Assembly (NCBI GenBank): GCA_016201045.1
Contig: JACQDM010000007.1
Coordinates: 428,010 to 492,009, forward strand
DNA from: Afipia sp.
GTDB lineage: Bacteria > Pseudomonadota > Alphaproteobacteria > Rhizobiales > Xanthobacteraceae
Length of the DNA stretch: 64,000 nucleotides
Reading direction: 5' to 3'
The position numbers and the translations under genes were made by a program. The notes beneath the pieces were generated by a model, which was given only the letters and a program-made list of their open reading frames with translations, did not search any database and was not told the origin of the DNA. This document shows positions 18,671-27,283 of this stretch, in pieces. Numbering within the stretch: the stretch's first letter is position 1; each line of letters starts with the position of its first letter.

Positions 18671-20191
18671 TCAACTGTGGATGCGACTTCCCCAATACGG
18701 ATCGCGCAATTTTCGCTTGAAGATCTTGCCGCTGGCCTCGCGCGGCAACGCATCGACGAACTCAATTACCTTCGGGATTTTGAAATTTGCGAGCCGCGAC
18801 GCGAGATAGACTTGGGCGTCTCTTGCCGACAATGAGGCCCCAGATTCAAGCTCGATATAGGCACAAATCCGTTCGCCGTATTCTTCATCCGGAATGCCGA
18901 ATACCGCGCAATCGCGTATTCCACTCAGGCCGATCAACGTGCTCTCGATCTCCGCGGGATAGATATTGACTCCGCCCGAGATCACCATGTCTCGCTTGCG
19001 GTCGCAAAGAAAGAGATAGCCATCATCGTCTAGATAGCCGACGTCACCAACGCTTACTAAACCTTCGCGATCCGCTTCGGCGCGAGCCTCGGCTTTGCCG
19101 TGATAGTCGAAATCGGAAACCGCAGTTTGCTTCATGAAAATTTCGCCGGGCTCATTGGTTTTGCATGGCTCACCATTTGGGTCGAATATCTTGACGATGC
19201 CACCTTCGATAGCGCGGCCGACGGTGCCCGGCTTTGCCAGAGCTTCTTGCGACGAATGCCATACCGGAATTCCGGTTTCAGTCGAGCCGAGATACTCGTT
19301 GATCACCGGACCCCACCATTCGATCATTGCCTGCTTGACATGGATCGGGCATGGCGCCGCGCCGTGCACGACAAAACGTAGCGACGACAGGTCGTAACGG
19401 GCTTTGACATCCCCGGGCAGCCGCAACAAACGCACGAACATGGTCGGTACCATATGCATGTGCGTGACACTGTGACGCTCGATAAGTTGCAGGAGGTCTT
19501 CAGGGTCGAAGCGCGGTTCAAGTACAATCTTGCACCCGTGACGAAACGCCAGCATCCCGTAGGAGTTCGGTGCCGAATGATACATCGGCCCGTTCATTAA
19601 AATGACCTGACCCTCGTTCGGCTTTACACCATAGGTGATGGCGCCAACGCGTTCCGCTGCTACTATCTGATCCGGGCGCATAGGTTGGCGCCGAACTCCC
19701 TTCGGACGACCTGTGGTGCCAGACGTATAGAACATCGGCGAAGTTCGCGCTGGCAACTCTCGTGACGGCAAGTGGGAATCGCGCCAGACATCCCAATCTG
19801 TTAGATGATCGGGCACGGACGCAGCTTCCCGTGAAAGACCGAAGGCGCCTGCGATCTCGGGCGGCGTCGCTACAACCAGTAATTTAATACGCTTCGGCAA
19901 TCCCTCGCGTATTTGCGGCAACAGATCGGCGTGGCAGACGAGAATTTCCGCGCCGCTATCGGCAAGGATGTAGGACACCTCTTCCGATTTCAGATGCCAG
20001 TTGATCGGCACTACCGGCGAACCGATGGTCGCTGCAGCCGACGATGCTTCGAAAAAGGCAAAGTCATTGCGCAACATCAGTCCCACCGGTACCCCGGCGG
20101 TCAGTCCAAGCGCGCCGAAACCGTTCGCGGCGCGTGCGATACGTTTCTGAATTTCGGAATAACTTATCGTGCGGTCGCCGCTGATGATCAT
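18671..20191 (-). CDS. acyl-CoA synthetase (AMP-forming)
   Basis: 506 residues of the ANL superfamily. Motifs: the P-loop FYTSGTTGRPKGV (about 165), the adenine-binding YLGSTETG (about 295), GDVGYLDDDGYLFLCDRK (about 385), the hinge SGGVNIYPAEIE and the C-terminal catalytic lysine in REASGKIFKRKL. It activates a carboxylic acid to acyl-AMP and then acyl-CoA. The substrate is not predictable. It is the last gene of a three-gene operon after an ABC binding protein and a nitronate monooxygenase, suggesting catabolism of an imported organic acid or nitro compound. Confidence 0.88.
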   Translation of the reverse strand: MIISGDRTISYSEIQKRIARAANGFGALGLTAGVPVGLMLRNDFAFFEASSAAATIGSPVVPINWHLKSEEVSYILADSGAEILVCHADLLPQIREGLPKRIKLLVVATPPEIAGAFGLSREAASVPDHLTDWDVWRDSHLPSRELPARTSPMFYTSGTTGRPKGVRRQPMRPDQIVAAERVGAITYGVKPNEGQVILMNGPMYHSAPNSYGMLAFRHGCKIVLEPRFDPEDLLQLIERHSVTHMHMVPTMFVRLLRLPGDVKARYDLSSLRFVVHGAAPCPIHVKQAMIEWWGPVINEYLGSTETGIPVWHSSQEALAKPGTVGRAIEGGIVKIFDPNGEPCKTNEPGEIFMKQTAVSDFDYHGKAEARAEADREGLVSVGDVGYLDDDGYLFLCDRKRDMVISGGVNIYPAEIESTLIGLSGIRDCAVFGIPDEEYGERICAYIELESGASLSARDAQVYLASRLANFKIPKVIEFVDALPREASGKIFKRKLRDPYWGSRIHS

Positions 20192-20213
20192 GAGGGGTTA
20201 CCGAAACTTCTGG

Positions 20214-21404
20214 CTATTGATCGTCGAGGATCTCGCCGAACCCGATCCAGCTTTTGCCGTCGAAGCGCCGCAGCAGCAGTTGTTGGAAGGGCAGATAATC
20301 GTCCGGGCCGGTCGAGACCGTGATACCGGGCAGCAGCAGTGGAAGTTGCACCGCGCGAAGAGAGGCTGCCTGTCGCATGATGTTTTCGCGGCTGAGATCG
20401 TCCTTACATGCCGTTAGAACGCTCACAATCAAACCCGCGTAGTGATAGCCAGCAGAATAACTGGAATTATTGAGGTCAGCGCTTGGCATGTATTGCTTCA
20501 TGAATGCGAAAAATTCCTTCACGCTTGGGTCATTGGCCCATTGAACGTCGTTAACATCCTTGAGGTTGCTGGATGAAATCATGCCGACCGCGTTCTCAAG
20601 TCCGGCCGGCGCCAAAAACGAGATCGAAGCCGCCGACGTTGGCAAGAACGTCATGTCCGGTTTCCAACCTAGCTCGGCAATCCCCTTGATCAACTGCGAG
20701 GTGAATTTCCCAAGCACCACGCCAAACAACACATCCGCGCCGGAGGCTTTCGCCGCCGCAAGTTGCGAGCTAATGGTTGGAGCGCTTGTTTCATAGCTCG
20801 CCTCCGAAACGATCATTGTTGCAGCATTGGCGCCCAGCGTACGTTTAAAGCCCGCAACGTAGTCGCGTCCGAAGTCGTCGTTCTGTGCTAAAATCGCGAT
20901 CTTGGCATCTGGCTTGGTTTTGAGAATGTATTTCGCGTAGATGACGCCCTCGGATTCGTAGGCTGCCATTCCCGGCATTGTCCAAGGGAAATTCTTGGGA
21001 TCGGCCCATTTGGTTGCGCCGCTTAGAACGAAGAGCTGCGGCACCTTCTTCTCGTTGAGGTAGCGGTGCACTGCGTTGTTGGTCGCGGTCCCCAGCGAAC
21101 CGAACATCAGCAAGACTTCGTCCTGTTCGACAAGCTTGCGAGTCTGCTCGACCGTCTTCGGCGGCGAATAGGCGTCGTCGAGGCTGATAAACTTCACCTT
21201 GCGGCCGTTGATTCCGCCCTCGGAATTTATTTTTTCAAAATACGCTTCCTGCACTCGCCCAATAGCACCGAACCCGGATAAAGGCCCGCTATAAGGCAAG
21301 GTCTGTCCGATGCGGATTTCTTCTTTGGTGTCAGCGTTCGTTGTTGAACTTACGCAAAAAGCCATTGCGGCAGTAGCCAATACGCGCAGTGTTGCTGCTC
21401 TCAT
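20214..21404 (-). CDS. ABC transporter substrate-binding protein (LivK-type)
   Basis: 396 residues with a Sec signal peptide (MRAATLRVLATAAMAFCVSS) and the fold signature of branched-chain amino-acid/aromatic-type binding proteins: IRIGQTLPYSGPLSGFG at the mature N-terminus, INGRKVKFISLDDAYSP, and FGSLGTATNNAVHRYL. It captures a ligand in the periplasm for an ABC importer. No permease or ATPase genes are adjacent in this window, so the partner is encoded elsewhere or the protein is an orphan. It lies 22 bp upstream of the acyl-CoA ligase. Confidence 0.88.
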   Translation of the reverse strand: MRAATLRVLATAAMAFCVSSTTNADTKEEIRIGQTLPYSGPLSGFGAIGRVQEAYFEKINSEGGINGRKVKFISLDDAYSPPKTVEQTRKLVEQDEVLLMFGSLGTATNNAVHRYLNEKKVPQLFVLSGATKWADPKNFPWTMPGMAAYESEGVIYAKYILKTKPDAKIAILAQNDDFGRDYVAGFKRTLGANAATMIVSEASYETSAPTISSQLAAAKASGADVLFGVVLGKFTSQLIKGIAELGWKPDMTFLPTSAASISFLAPAGLENAVGMISSSNLKDVNDVQWANDPSVKEFFAFMKQYMPSADLNNSSYSAGYHYAGLIVSVLTACKDDLSRENIMRQAASLRAVQLPLLLPGITVSTGPDDYLPFQQLLLRRFDGKSWIGFGEILDDQ

Positions 21405-21417
21405 GGGCGTCTCCCTT

Positions 21418-21467
21418 GTGTCTTATTGTCGTGTCTTATTGTCGTGTCTTGTCGTTTCTTATTGTTT
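21418..21467. repeat. short tandem repeats, GTGTCTTATTGTC unit
   Basis: Between the nitronate monooxygenase stop and the binding-protein start the 13-bp unit GTGTCTTATTGTC occurs twice in tandem (from 21418), followed by diverged copies (GTGTCTTGTC, GTTTCTTATTG). It lies just upstream of the binding-protein start on the coding strand, so copy-number change could alter its leader. Confidence 0.75.
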
Positions 21468-21478
21468 CCAGGCAGCGC

Positions 21479-22483
21479 TTATGCGCTTGCCCGCTTCAGA
21501 AAATCGCCACGCGCTTCGTCGAATTCGATTTTGAGGCGCCCGACCAGTTCCGCAACCGGCGGCACATCCGTAATCTGTCCGATGCCCTGCCCCGAGCCCC
21601 AGATGTCGCGCCACGCTTTCACCTTCATGTTGCCGCCTGAGCCGAAATTCATTTTTGTCTTGTCGACGACCGGCAGATTCTCCGGATCGAGCCCAGCAGC
21701 CGCGATCGATGGACCCAGGTAGTTGCCGTGAACGCCAGTGAAGAGATTTGTATAAACAGTGTCGTGTGCGGCATAATCGGTGAGTGCCTTCTTGTAAGCC
21801 GGATCGGCATTGGCCTCCTCGGTCGCGATGAAGCGCGTGCCCATGTAGGCAAGGTCGGCGCCAAGTGCGAGTGCCGACGCAATACCCCAGCCGTCCGAGA
21901 TCGCGCCCGAGAGAAGAATGGTGCCCTTGAACCATTGCTTCACTTCGCGCACCAGTGCGAATGGCGACAAGGTTCCGGCGTGTCCGCCTGCTCCGGCACA
22001 AACCAGAATCAAGCCGTCAACGCCTTGCTCAGCGGCCTTGCGAGCGTGCTTCACATTGATGACGTCGTGAAACACCAGGCCGCCATAAGAATGTGCGGCT
22101 TCGACGATTTCTAACGGTGGACGCAGCGACGTGATGATGATCGGTACCTGATGCTTCACACAAGTTTCCATATCGGCCATCAATCTGTCGTTGGTCATAT
22201 GACAGATCTGATTGACCGCGTAGGGCGCGACCTTCTTCTTTGGATAAAGCGATTGATATTCGCCAAGCTCATTCTCGATGCGCGTCAGCCACTCATCGAG
22301 CTTCGTCACAGGACGGGCATTCAGCGCTGGAAAAGATCCGATAATTCCTGCCTTGCATTGTGCAATCACGAGCTCAGGGCCTGACACGATGAACAATGGC
22401 GAGCCAAGCACGGGCAGTTCCAGCGAATTCTGAAGTGAAGACGGGAGCGGCATCAAAACCATCCAAACGGGCTGCGATGCCAT
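21479..22483 (-). CDS. nitronate monooxygenase (2-nitropropane dioxygenase family)
   Basis: 334 residues, FMN-dependent TIM barrel. Recognisable blocks are VSGPELVIAQCKAGIIGSFP near the N-terminus, VFHDVINVKHARKAAEQGVD, the phosphate-binding CAGAGGHAG, LLSGAISDG and YMGTRFIATEEA. It oxidises alkyl nitronates to carbonyl compounds and nitrite. Three in-frame ATGs (22483, 22462, 22453) are possible starts; none has a strong ribosome site, and 22453 fits family length equally well. It heads an operon with the binding protein and acyl-CoA ligase and is divergent from a LysR gene. Confidence 0.88.
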   Translation of the reverse strand: MASQPVWMVLMPLPSSLQNSLELPVLGSPLFIVSGPELVIAQCKAGIIGSFPALNARPVTKLDEWLTRIENELGEYQSLYPKKKVAPYAVNQICHMTNDRLMADMETCVKHQVPIIITSLRPPLEIVEAAHSYGGLVFHDVINVKHARKAAEQGVDGLILVCAGAGGHAGTLSPFALVREVKQWFKGTILLSGAISDGWGIASALALGADLAYMGTRFIATEEANADPAYKKALTDYAAHDTVYTNLFTGVHGNYLGPSIAAAGLDPENLPVVDKTKMNFGSGGNMKVKAWRDIWGSGQGIGQITDVPPVAELVGRLKIEFDEARGDFLKRASA

Positions 22484-22513
22484 AACTATAAGGCTGGACG
22501 GCAGAAGAAAGCT

Positions 22514-22527
22514 GTTTAATATTGAAC
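22514..22527. promoter_or_regulatory. candidate LysR operator dyad
   Basis: GTTTAATATTGAAC is a 14-bp near-perfect dyad (two mismatched positions) with the AT-rich centre typical of LysR boxes, in the gap between the nitronate monooxygenase gene and the divergent LysR gene. Assignment is by position and shape only. Confidence 0.4.
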
Positions 22528-22593
22528 ATTACGTCTATCAAAAATGAACATACCACTCGGTGGCAATCGGCTGCTGAAAATAAAAGAAAATCC

Positions 22594-23481
22594 ATGGATT
22601 GGGATCTTTTCCGCATTTTCAAAGCTGTGGCCGACACCGGAAATTTCAGCGCTGCGGCCCGTCAATTGCGCATCAGTCATCCGACCATTGGGCGCAAGAT
22701 TGCCGCATTGGAGAATAGCCTCGGGACACCGCTGTTCCTGCGAACTGCTGACGGCCTCGCACTGACGGCCCAGGGCAGAAGCTTTCGCGCCCATGCCGAG
22801 GCGATGGCCGTAGCCGCCCTAGGGGCGGAATCTGCGGCATCCGCCAAAGGGCGCGGCGTACGCGGCATTGTAAAGTTCTCCATCGGCGCAACGCTCGCTG
22901 CCCATTGGCTCATGCCCCGCATGGCTCCGTTCCTGCGCGAACACGACAAGATCGAACTGGACGTCATCACGCATCCGTTTCCGGCGAGCGTTCGCCGCCG
23001 TGAAGCCGACGTCGTGCTGCGTCCCGTCGATAGCGGCGAAGAAAATCTGATCGGACGCAAGGTGGCTCGCCTCGGCACTGGCTTCTACGCATCGCGCGAC
23101 TATGCAGCGCGCAAATCTCTGCCGGAGCGGCGTGGCGACTGGAAAGGCCATAGTGTCATCGGTTTTGCCGACCAAACCTCGAATGCAGAGCTTGCCCGCT
23201 GGAGCGATCTGATAACCCGGCAAAGCTTCATCGTGATGCGCTGCTCGTCACAGGGCGACATGCTCGCGGCAGCACGTGCGGGAATCGGCATTACCGCGCT
23301 TTCATGCCTTGTCGGAGATAGCTATCCAGACCTTGTTCGCATCGCTCCCACCAAGCTGGCGAGTGTGTCTGATTTCTGGCTGCTGGCGCACCCAGATCTT
23401 GTCGATCTGCCGGCGGTCCGTGCGGTGACAAATTTTGTCGCATCATGCGCCCGCGAGGATCGTGAGTTGCTACGCGGATAA
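22594..23481 (+). CDS. LysR-family transcriptional regulator
   Basis: 295 residues from ATG 22594 (the frame can extend to 22522 but the family start is MDWDLFRIFKAVADTGNFS). The winged helix-turn-helix reads SAAARQLRISHPTIGRKIAALE; the rest is the two-lobed effector domain. Proteins of this length with the MDWDL start are common in alphaproteobacteria. Being divergent from the nitronate monooxygenase operon, it most likely controls that operon; the effector is unknown. Confidence 0.9.
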   Translation: MDWDLFRIFKAVADTGNFSAAARQLRISHPTIGRKIAALENSLGTPLFLRTADGLALTAQGRSFRAHAEAMAVAALGAESAASAKGRGVRGIVKFSIGATLAAHWLMPRMAPFLREHDKIELDVITHPFPASVRRREADVVLRPVDSGEENLIGRKVARLGTGFYASRDYAARKSLPERRGDWKGHSVIGFADQTSNAELARWSDLITRQSFIVMRCSSQGDMLAAARAGIGITALSCLVGDSYPDLVRIAPTKLASVSDFWLLAHPDLVDLPAVRAVTNFVASCAREDRELLRG

Positions 23482-23832
23482 CCACCAAAAGGTCTGCTGC
23501 TGTTGGCTGTCCATGAATCACCTACTGCTCATCACCCGAAGCGCTCTCCGATATCCGCTGGGTCATTAGCGGAAATGCGTTGCTCTGCGTCTGAGGTCAG
23601 CTCTTGCATCGTATGCGGACATCGATGAGCGACCACTCTGTGTCAGCTTTGTGCCAATAGGCGATATCCAGCTTAGTGATGATGCATTTTATAAAAGCTA
23701 CGTGCGCTTTGTCGATTTAGTGAATGATGCGGTCCTTGGCGGCGGACGTTTTTCAAGCACAAAACCGATATAAGTTTGTTGGGGAATTGGGAAACACTCG
23801 TTCAGACTGCGACGCATAACAATTTTGCAAAA
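23482..23832. other. intergenic region with second copy of a degenerate repeat
   Basis: About 350 bp between converging genes. At about 23609-23665 it carries GCGGACATCGATGAGCGACC and TGTCAGCTTTGTGCC, matching in part the phrases at 5868-5960. No gene recognised. Confidence 0.5.
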
Positions 23833-24282
23833 TCAAAGCGTCTCCAAGCAACCAATATCACATGCCAGCTCAAAGGAGCTGTCTGCTTTTTTCTTTAAAT
23901 AGACTTTTGCTTTTTGGCCGATGTCGAGAATAACACCGTAGTTGCCGTCGGGGGGTGAGACGGGTTTGTAGCGACGGGCACCATATTGGACAATAATGGT
24001 GGTGTTCGGCGACAATCCACTCGTAGAGCGGTACACGACATCAATCTTTGCCTTCAAAGTGATATTGAATGTTGTTACGGATCCATCTGGACGTAAATCA
24101 GCATAGGCTCGCGTCGAGACAACTTGATCAATCGACAGAACAGAAATTCCTACGACGTCTTGCGCAGCTTCTTGCCATCGTTGGATAGTGCTAACTGGAA
24201 TGGCTGCTTTCACCGAAACAGCAACAGCAACGGCCGCCAATCCAAATCCACAAGCAGCAGCTACAAATCTGAGCATAAACAC
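23833..24282 (-). CDS. exported protein of unknown function
   Basis: 149 residues with a signal peptide or single N-terminal membrane anchor (FMLRFVAAACGFGLAAVAVA). The mature part is beta-rich, with charged and aromatic strands and two cysteines near the C-terminus (ACDIGC) that could form a disulfide or bind metal. No family recognised. An in-frame ATG two codons downstream is an alternative start. Confidence 0.55.
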   Translation of the reverse strand: MFMLRFVAAACGFGLAAVAVAVSVKAAIPVSTIQRWQEAAQDVVGISVLSIDQVVSTRAYADLRPDGSVTTFNITLKAKIDVVYRSTSGLSPNTTIIVQYGARRYKPVSPPDGNYGVILDIGQKAKVYLKKKADSSFELACDIGCLETL

Positions 24283-24344
24283 GATCCAACTGCGTTTTCA
24301 GCGAGCAAGCTCATGCGACTTTCGGAAAGCTTCCACACCCGTAA

Positions 24345-24608
24345 CTAAAAGCAAGATGACGCGCAAAAATCACTACGAACACCACCGGCCATGCAATTGC
24401 GGTAGCATCTGTCCTGGGCGTCCCAAGCCTTTCTCACGTTTTCTTTTTTTCTTCGAGCTGGTTCAGCAATCGGAATTCTCGAACCGACTCCTGTTTGCGA
24501 CGTTTGGGACGAAGACACAGTACGATCTTCGGCGCGAACCGTTGGAGTCGTAATTTCTAAAAAAGCCGAAAGCGCAATTACAAGCGTCACAATCAAATGG
24601 CGTTTCAT
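24345..24608 (-). CDS. small exported cysteine-containing protein
   Basis: 87 residues. A clear signal peptide (MKRHLIVTLVIALSAFLEI, cleavage near VRA) is followed by a Ser/Thr-rich linker and a C-terminal region with four cysteines (DRCYRNCMAGG and FCASSCF), a spacing suggesting two disulfides in the periplasm. No family recognised. It lies 62 bp upstream of the previous exported gene in the same direction. Confidence 0.5.
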   Translation of the reverse strand: MKRHLIVTLVIALSAFLEITTPTVRAEDRTVSSSQTSQTGVGSRIPIAEPARRKKENVRKAWDAQDRCYRNCMAGGVRSDFCASSCF

Positions 24609-24888
24609 CGTAGCGCCCGATATTTAAGATTAGCTAAGGCATCCAACAAACGTAACATTAGCACCTTTGGTCGCTTACCTACCAGCAAAGGTTCGAAGAC
24701 AAGATTGATAAAGTTTTGTCCATGATATTGCGTTGCGTCCTCCACTAATTTTGGGTCCGTAGCAAATCACATAGGCTTCCAACCACTTCGCTTGGCAGAG
24801 GACCACCCGAGACAACCTGATGAAATCAGAGATCCTCGCGTTGGCCGCAGCGCCTTACTTTTTGACCTGCTCCCCAACTTGCCCTCGT

Positions 24889-25638
24889 TTATAAGGAGAG
24901 TCTGTTCTGGTTATTCCCCTGATGGGGGCGTGCCGCGAACTCGTTTGGTGTGAGCCCGTTGAGGCTCGTGTGTGGTCGGTTGGTGTTGTAGTCGATCCTG
25001 CAGTCTTCGATGATCTGTTGTGCCTCGTTGAGGTTTGAGAAGAGATGCTCGTTGAGGCACTTGTCTCGCTGGCGACCGTTGAAGCTCTCGACAAACCCAT
25101 TCTGCATCGGCTTGCCCGGTGCAATGTAGTGCCACTCGGTCTCTTTCTCTTCCTGCCAGGTCAATAGAGCATTCGAGGTGAACTCGGTGCCGTTGTCGCT
25201 GACGATCATGCGAGGGCAGCCTCGGCTCTCGATGATCCGGTCAAGCTCGCGTGCAACACGAAGAGCGGTCAGCGAGGTATCGACGACCAGGCCGAGACAC
25301 TCCCGGGTAAAGTCATCGACCAAGGTCAGGATACGGAAGCGCCGACCGCTGACCAGCGTGTCCATCACAAAGTCGAGCGACCAGCGCAGGTTCTGGTTCT
25401 GCGGGATTGTCATCGGCGCTCGTGTTCCTAGCGCCCGTTTGCGACCTCCAGGCTTGCGCACCGACAGCTGCTCTTCCTTGTAGAGCCGATAAAACTTCTT
25501 GTGATTGATCCGGATCCCTTGCCGGGCCAGCAGCAGGCCGAGACGGCGATAACCGAACCGCCGCCGCTGCGAGTAGCTCTTCTCGCTGATCGCCCATCTC
25601 ACAGCACGTCTCCGCAAGCTGGGCGTCAGAAGTTTTTT
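24889..25638 (-). CDS. IS3 transposase OrfB (DDE integrase, made by -1 frameshift)
   Basis: About 249 residues from the slippery site. The catalytic DDE residues of the rve domain are visible: D in [11 protein letters not shown] in [10 protein letters not shown] and E in [18 protein letters not shown]. The N-terminal part ([16 protein letters not shown]) is the HTH_21 segment. The frame has no good start of its own; it reads continuously from OrfA if the ribosome slips by -1 at 25638-25632, giving [11 protein letters not shown]. The catalytic core looks intact, so the element may still move. Confidence 0.85.
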   Translation of the reverse strand, partial: KKLLTPSLRRRAVRWAISEKSYSQRRRFGYRRLGLLLARQGIRINHKKFYRLYKEEQLSVRKPGGRKRALGTRAPMTIPQNQNLRWSLDFVMDTLVSGRRFRILTLVDDFTRECLGLVVDTSLTALRVARELDRIIESRGCPRMIVSDNGTEFTSNALLTWQEEKETEWHYIAPGKPMQNGFVESFNGRQRDKCLNEHLFSNLNEAQQIIEDCRIDYNTNRPHTSLNGLTPNEFAARPHQGNNQNRLSL

Positions 25639-25886
25639 CCAAGCATCTCCTTCAGCGTCGATACGTTCAGCACCGACGCCGCCAAGAGCTTCTTGAGTTT
25701 GCGGTTTTCGTCCTCCAGCGCCCTCAACTTGCGCGCCTCGGAGACCTCCATGCCGCTGTAGCGCGAACGCCACTTGTAGAATGTCGCATCGCTGATGCCG
25801 TACTTCCGGCACAACTCGCCCGCCGATAACTCGGCGGCGTGCTCCTTCAGAATCTTGATAAGATGCTCTTCCGTGAACCTGAACAG
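25626..25886 (-). CDS. IS3 transposase OrfA (helix-turn-helix)
   Basis: About 86 residues: [31 protein letters not shown] (helix-turn-helix), then a leucine-zipper region [19 protein letters not shown]. The end LGKNF-stop overlaps the A AAA AAC slippery heptamer. No ATG exists at the expected N-terminus; a CTG at 25886 is the best placed candidate, while the first normal start codon in frame is a TTG at 25814, inside the HTH. The element may therefore be translated poorly. Confidence 0.7.
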   Translation of the reverse strand: MFRFTEEHLIKILKEHAAELSAGELCRKYGISDATFYKWRSRYSGMEVSEARKLRALEDENRKLKKLLAASVLNVSTLKEMLGKNF

Positions 25887-25928
25887 AACCCTAACTTAAA
25901 ATCGGGGGCGTTTCAGCGGAGCAGGTCA

Positions 25929-26316
25929 GGAGCGATGGCGTGGGTTCGATATGCTCACACTCTTCAACGATATCTTTTTTATGTCGCAAATGTTCTTCTT
26001 ATCTGGCCTTTTCGTTTGGCCCGCCTTGGTACGCAAAGGATGGCAGACGTTTTTACGCGATCGCGGTTTGCGGTTGTTGATACCATTCACGATCATGGTC
26101 ACATTGCTAATGCCAATCGCCTACTTCCCGTCGTTCAGGATGACTGGCGAAGATCCGAACATCATTGCATTCTGGTGGCGATGTATCTCCGTGAACAATT
26201 GGCCGAGCGGCCCAGCATGGTTCATTTGGCTGCTATTCGCATTCGACTGCGTCGGCGTGAAACAGTTACGCGGTGCATTTATCGATCGGAATGGTCTTTG
26301 CTCGCATTTTCCATGA
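25929..26316 (+). pseudogene. acyltransferase-3 family gene fragment
   Basis: An open frame enters directly from the IS end and reads FDMLTLFNDIFFMSQMFFLSG, then LRDRGLRLLIPF and NWPSGPAWFIWLLFAFD, matching the middle of acyltransferase-3 (OpgC/OafA-like) membrane proteins. The N-terminal part is absent (not found left of the IS) and the C-terminal membrane helices are lost: the frame ends at 26316, overlapping the 3' end of the opposite gene. It is a remnant of a larger gene cut by the IS and a further deletion. Confidence 0.75.
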
Positions 26317-27283
26317 CCGATGATCGAAGTGTAGAAAGTGGCGCTGTGTCATCATATTCGACGGTATCGCCCACCGACTTCAAACCAAGCTCGCGCCACA
26401 AGGCGTCGAGATCGATGTAAACAAACTTCGAACCCATTTGAGCATGCAATTCTTCGAGCACGCTCAAACCAATTGTGGTGTCTGCCACCGACAAAACACG
26501 CGTCATCGGCCAGTCGACTTCGTGGCTGCCCCCCGTTGCCACGACGCCGCGCATGGCGTCCTGAAGTCCCATTCGATTACCCGTTCGTTTTCGAATTTCA
26601 ACATCAGCCAAAAGGCAATAAATCGCGCCGCCCCAATATTTGCGGCCCCAGGCCGAAGTGTTGTCCAGTCCTCGATCGCCAAGACCAGGAAGGCCTTTCG
26701 GCATGTCGCGGATCATCGCTGCCCAGACGCCCGCTGCGGGCAAATCACCACTCTGCACACGCGCGATCGGCTCTATGTAGACAGCGAGGCCTTCCGAAAG
26801 CCAAGCATAACGCTCTTCGATATCTGGCAGCGCGAGATGAACCATCTCATGTACCATTACCCAGTCGCGGCGCAGGTCGTCCTCGTTTGCATTACTTCCA
26901 AGTACAATGCGGATTGCGCCGCCGCGATAACCCCAGGTCGTGCCGCCTTGAACGCGCGCGCCGTTCGAAGGCACGATCAAAATCCTCGCGGATTTGACGG
27001 GAAACCGCCCGTAGTAAGTGGTAATCGCTTTTGCTGATCGCGTGACCCATTCGACAATGGTCGCGTTGGGTAATTCAATTCGACCGGGCGCAAAAGCCAG
27101 ATGGATCACGCCCCCTTTGACGTCAATGTCTATTGCGGGAAGACGATCGAACGCATTGTAGGGAAAGCCCTGCCCGCCTGAAAATTCGGACTGCGCCTCT
27201 GTCCGCATCGTCACGCTTGCAGTCAACAGCGCGGCAGCCGTGACAGCAGCGATTCCAGTTTGCCAGCCGCCGCGCCGCTTCAT
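26279..27283 (-). CDS. exported HExxH metallopeptidase-like protein
   Basis: 334 residues with a signal peptide (TGIAAVTAAALLTASVTMRTEA). The segment VMVHEMVHLALPDI followed by YAWLSEGLAVYIEP fits a gluzincin zinc peptidase: HEMVH gives two histidine ligands and the glutamate of WLSEG the third. This arrangement occurs in the MA-like superfamily. Its ATG overlaps the stop of the creatininase-family gene as ATGA, so the two are translationally coupled and likely belong to the bufferin operon upstream. A peptidase for a modified peptide product is a tempting but unproven role. Confidence 0.7.
   Translation of the reverse strand: MKRRGGWQTGIAAVTAAALLTASVTMRTEAQSEFSGGQGFPYNAFDRLPAIDIDVKGGVIHLAFAPGRIELPNATIVEWVTRSAKAITTYYGRFPVKSARILIVPSNGARVQGGTTWGYRGGAIRIVLGSNANEDDLRRDWVMVHEMVHLALPDIEERYAWLSEGLAVYIEPIARVQSGDLPAAGVWAAMIRDMPKGLPGLGDRGLDNTSAWGRKYWGGAIYCLLADVEIRKRTGNRMGLQDAMRGVVATGGSHEVDWPMTRVLSVADTTIGLSVLEELHAQMGSKFVYIDLDALWRELGLKSVGDTVEYDDTAPLSTLRSSVMENASKDHSDR

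Larger units (their letters stand above)
24863..25928 (-). mobile_element. IS3-family insertion sequence (IS407-like)
   Basis: The element is bounded by inverted ends: TGACCTGCTCC at 24863-24873 and its complement GGAGCAGGTCA at 25918-25928. It is 1066 bp and encodes OrfA and OrfB joined by a -1 frameshift site. No target-site duplication is obvious (TTT against GGA outside the ends). On its right side it abuts a 5'-truncated acyltransferase gene. Confidence 0.8.
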
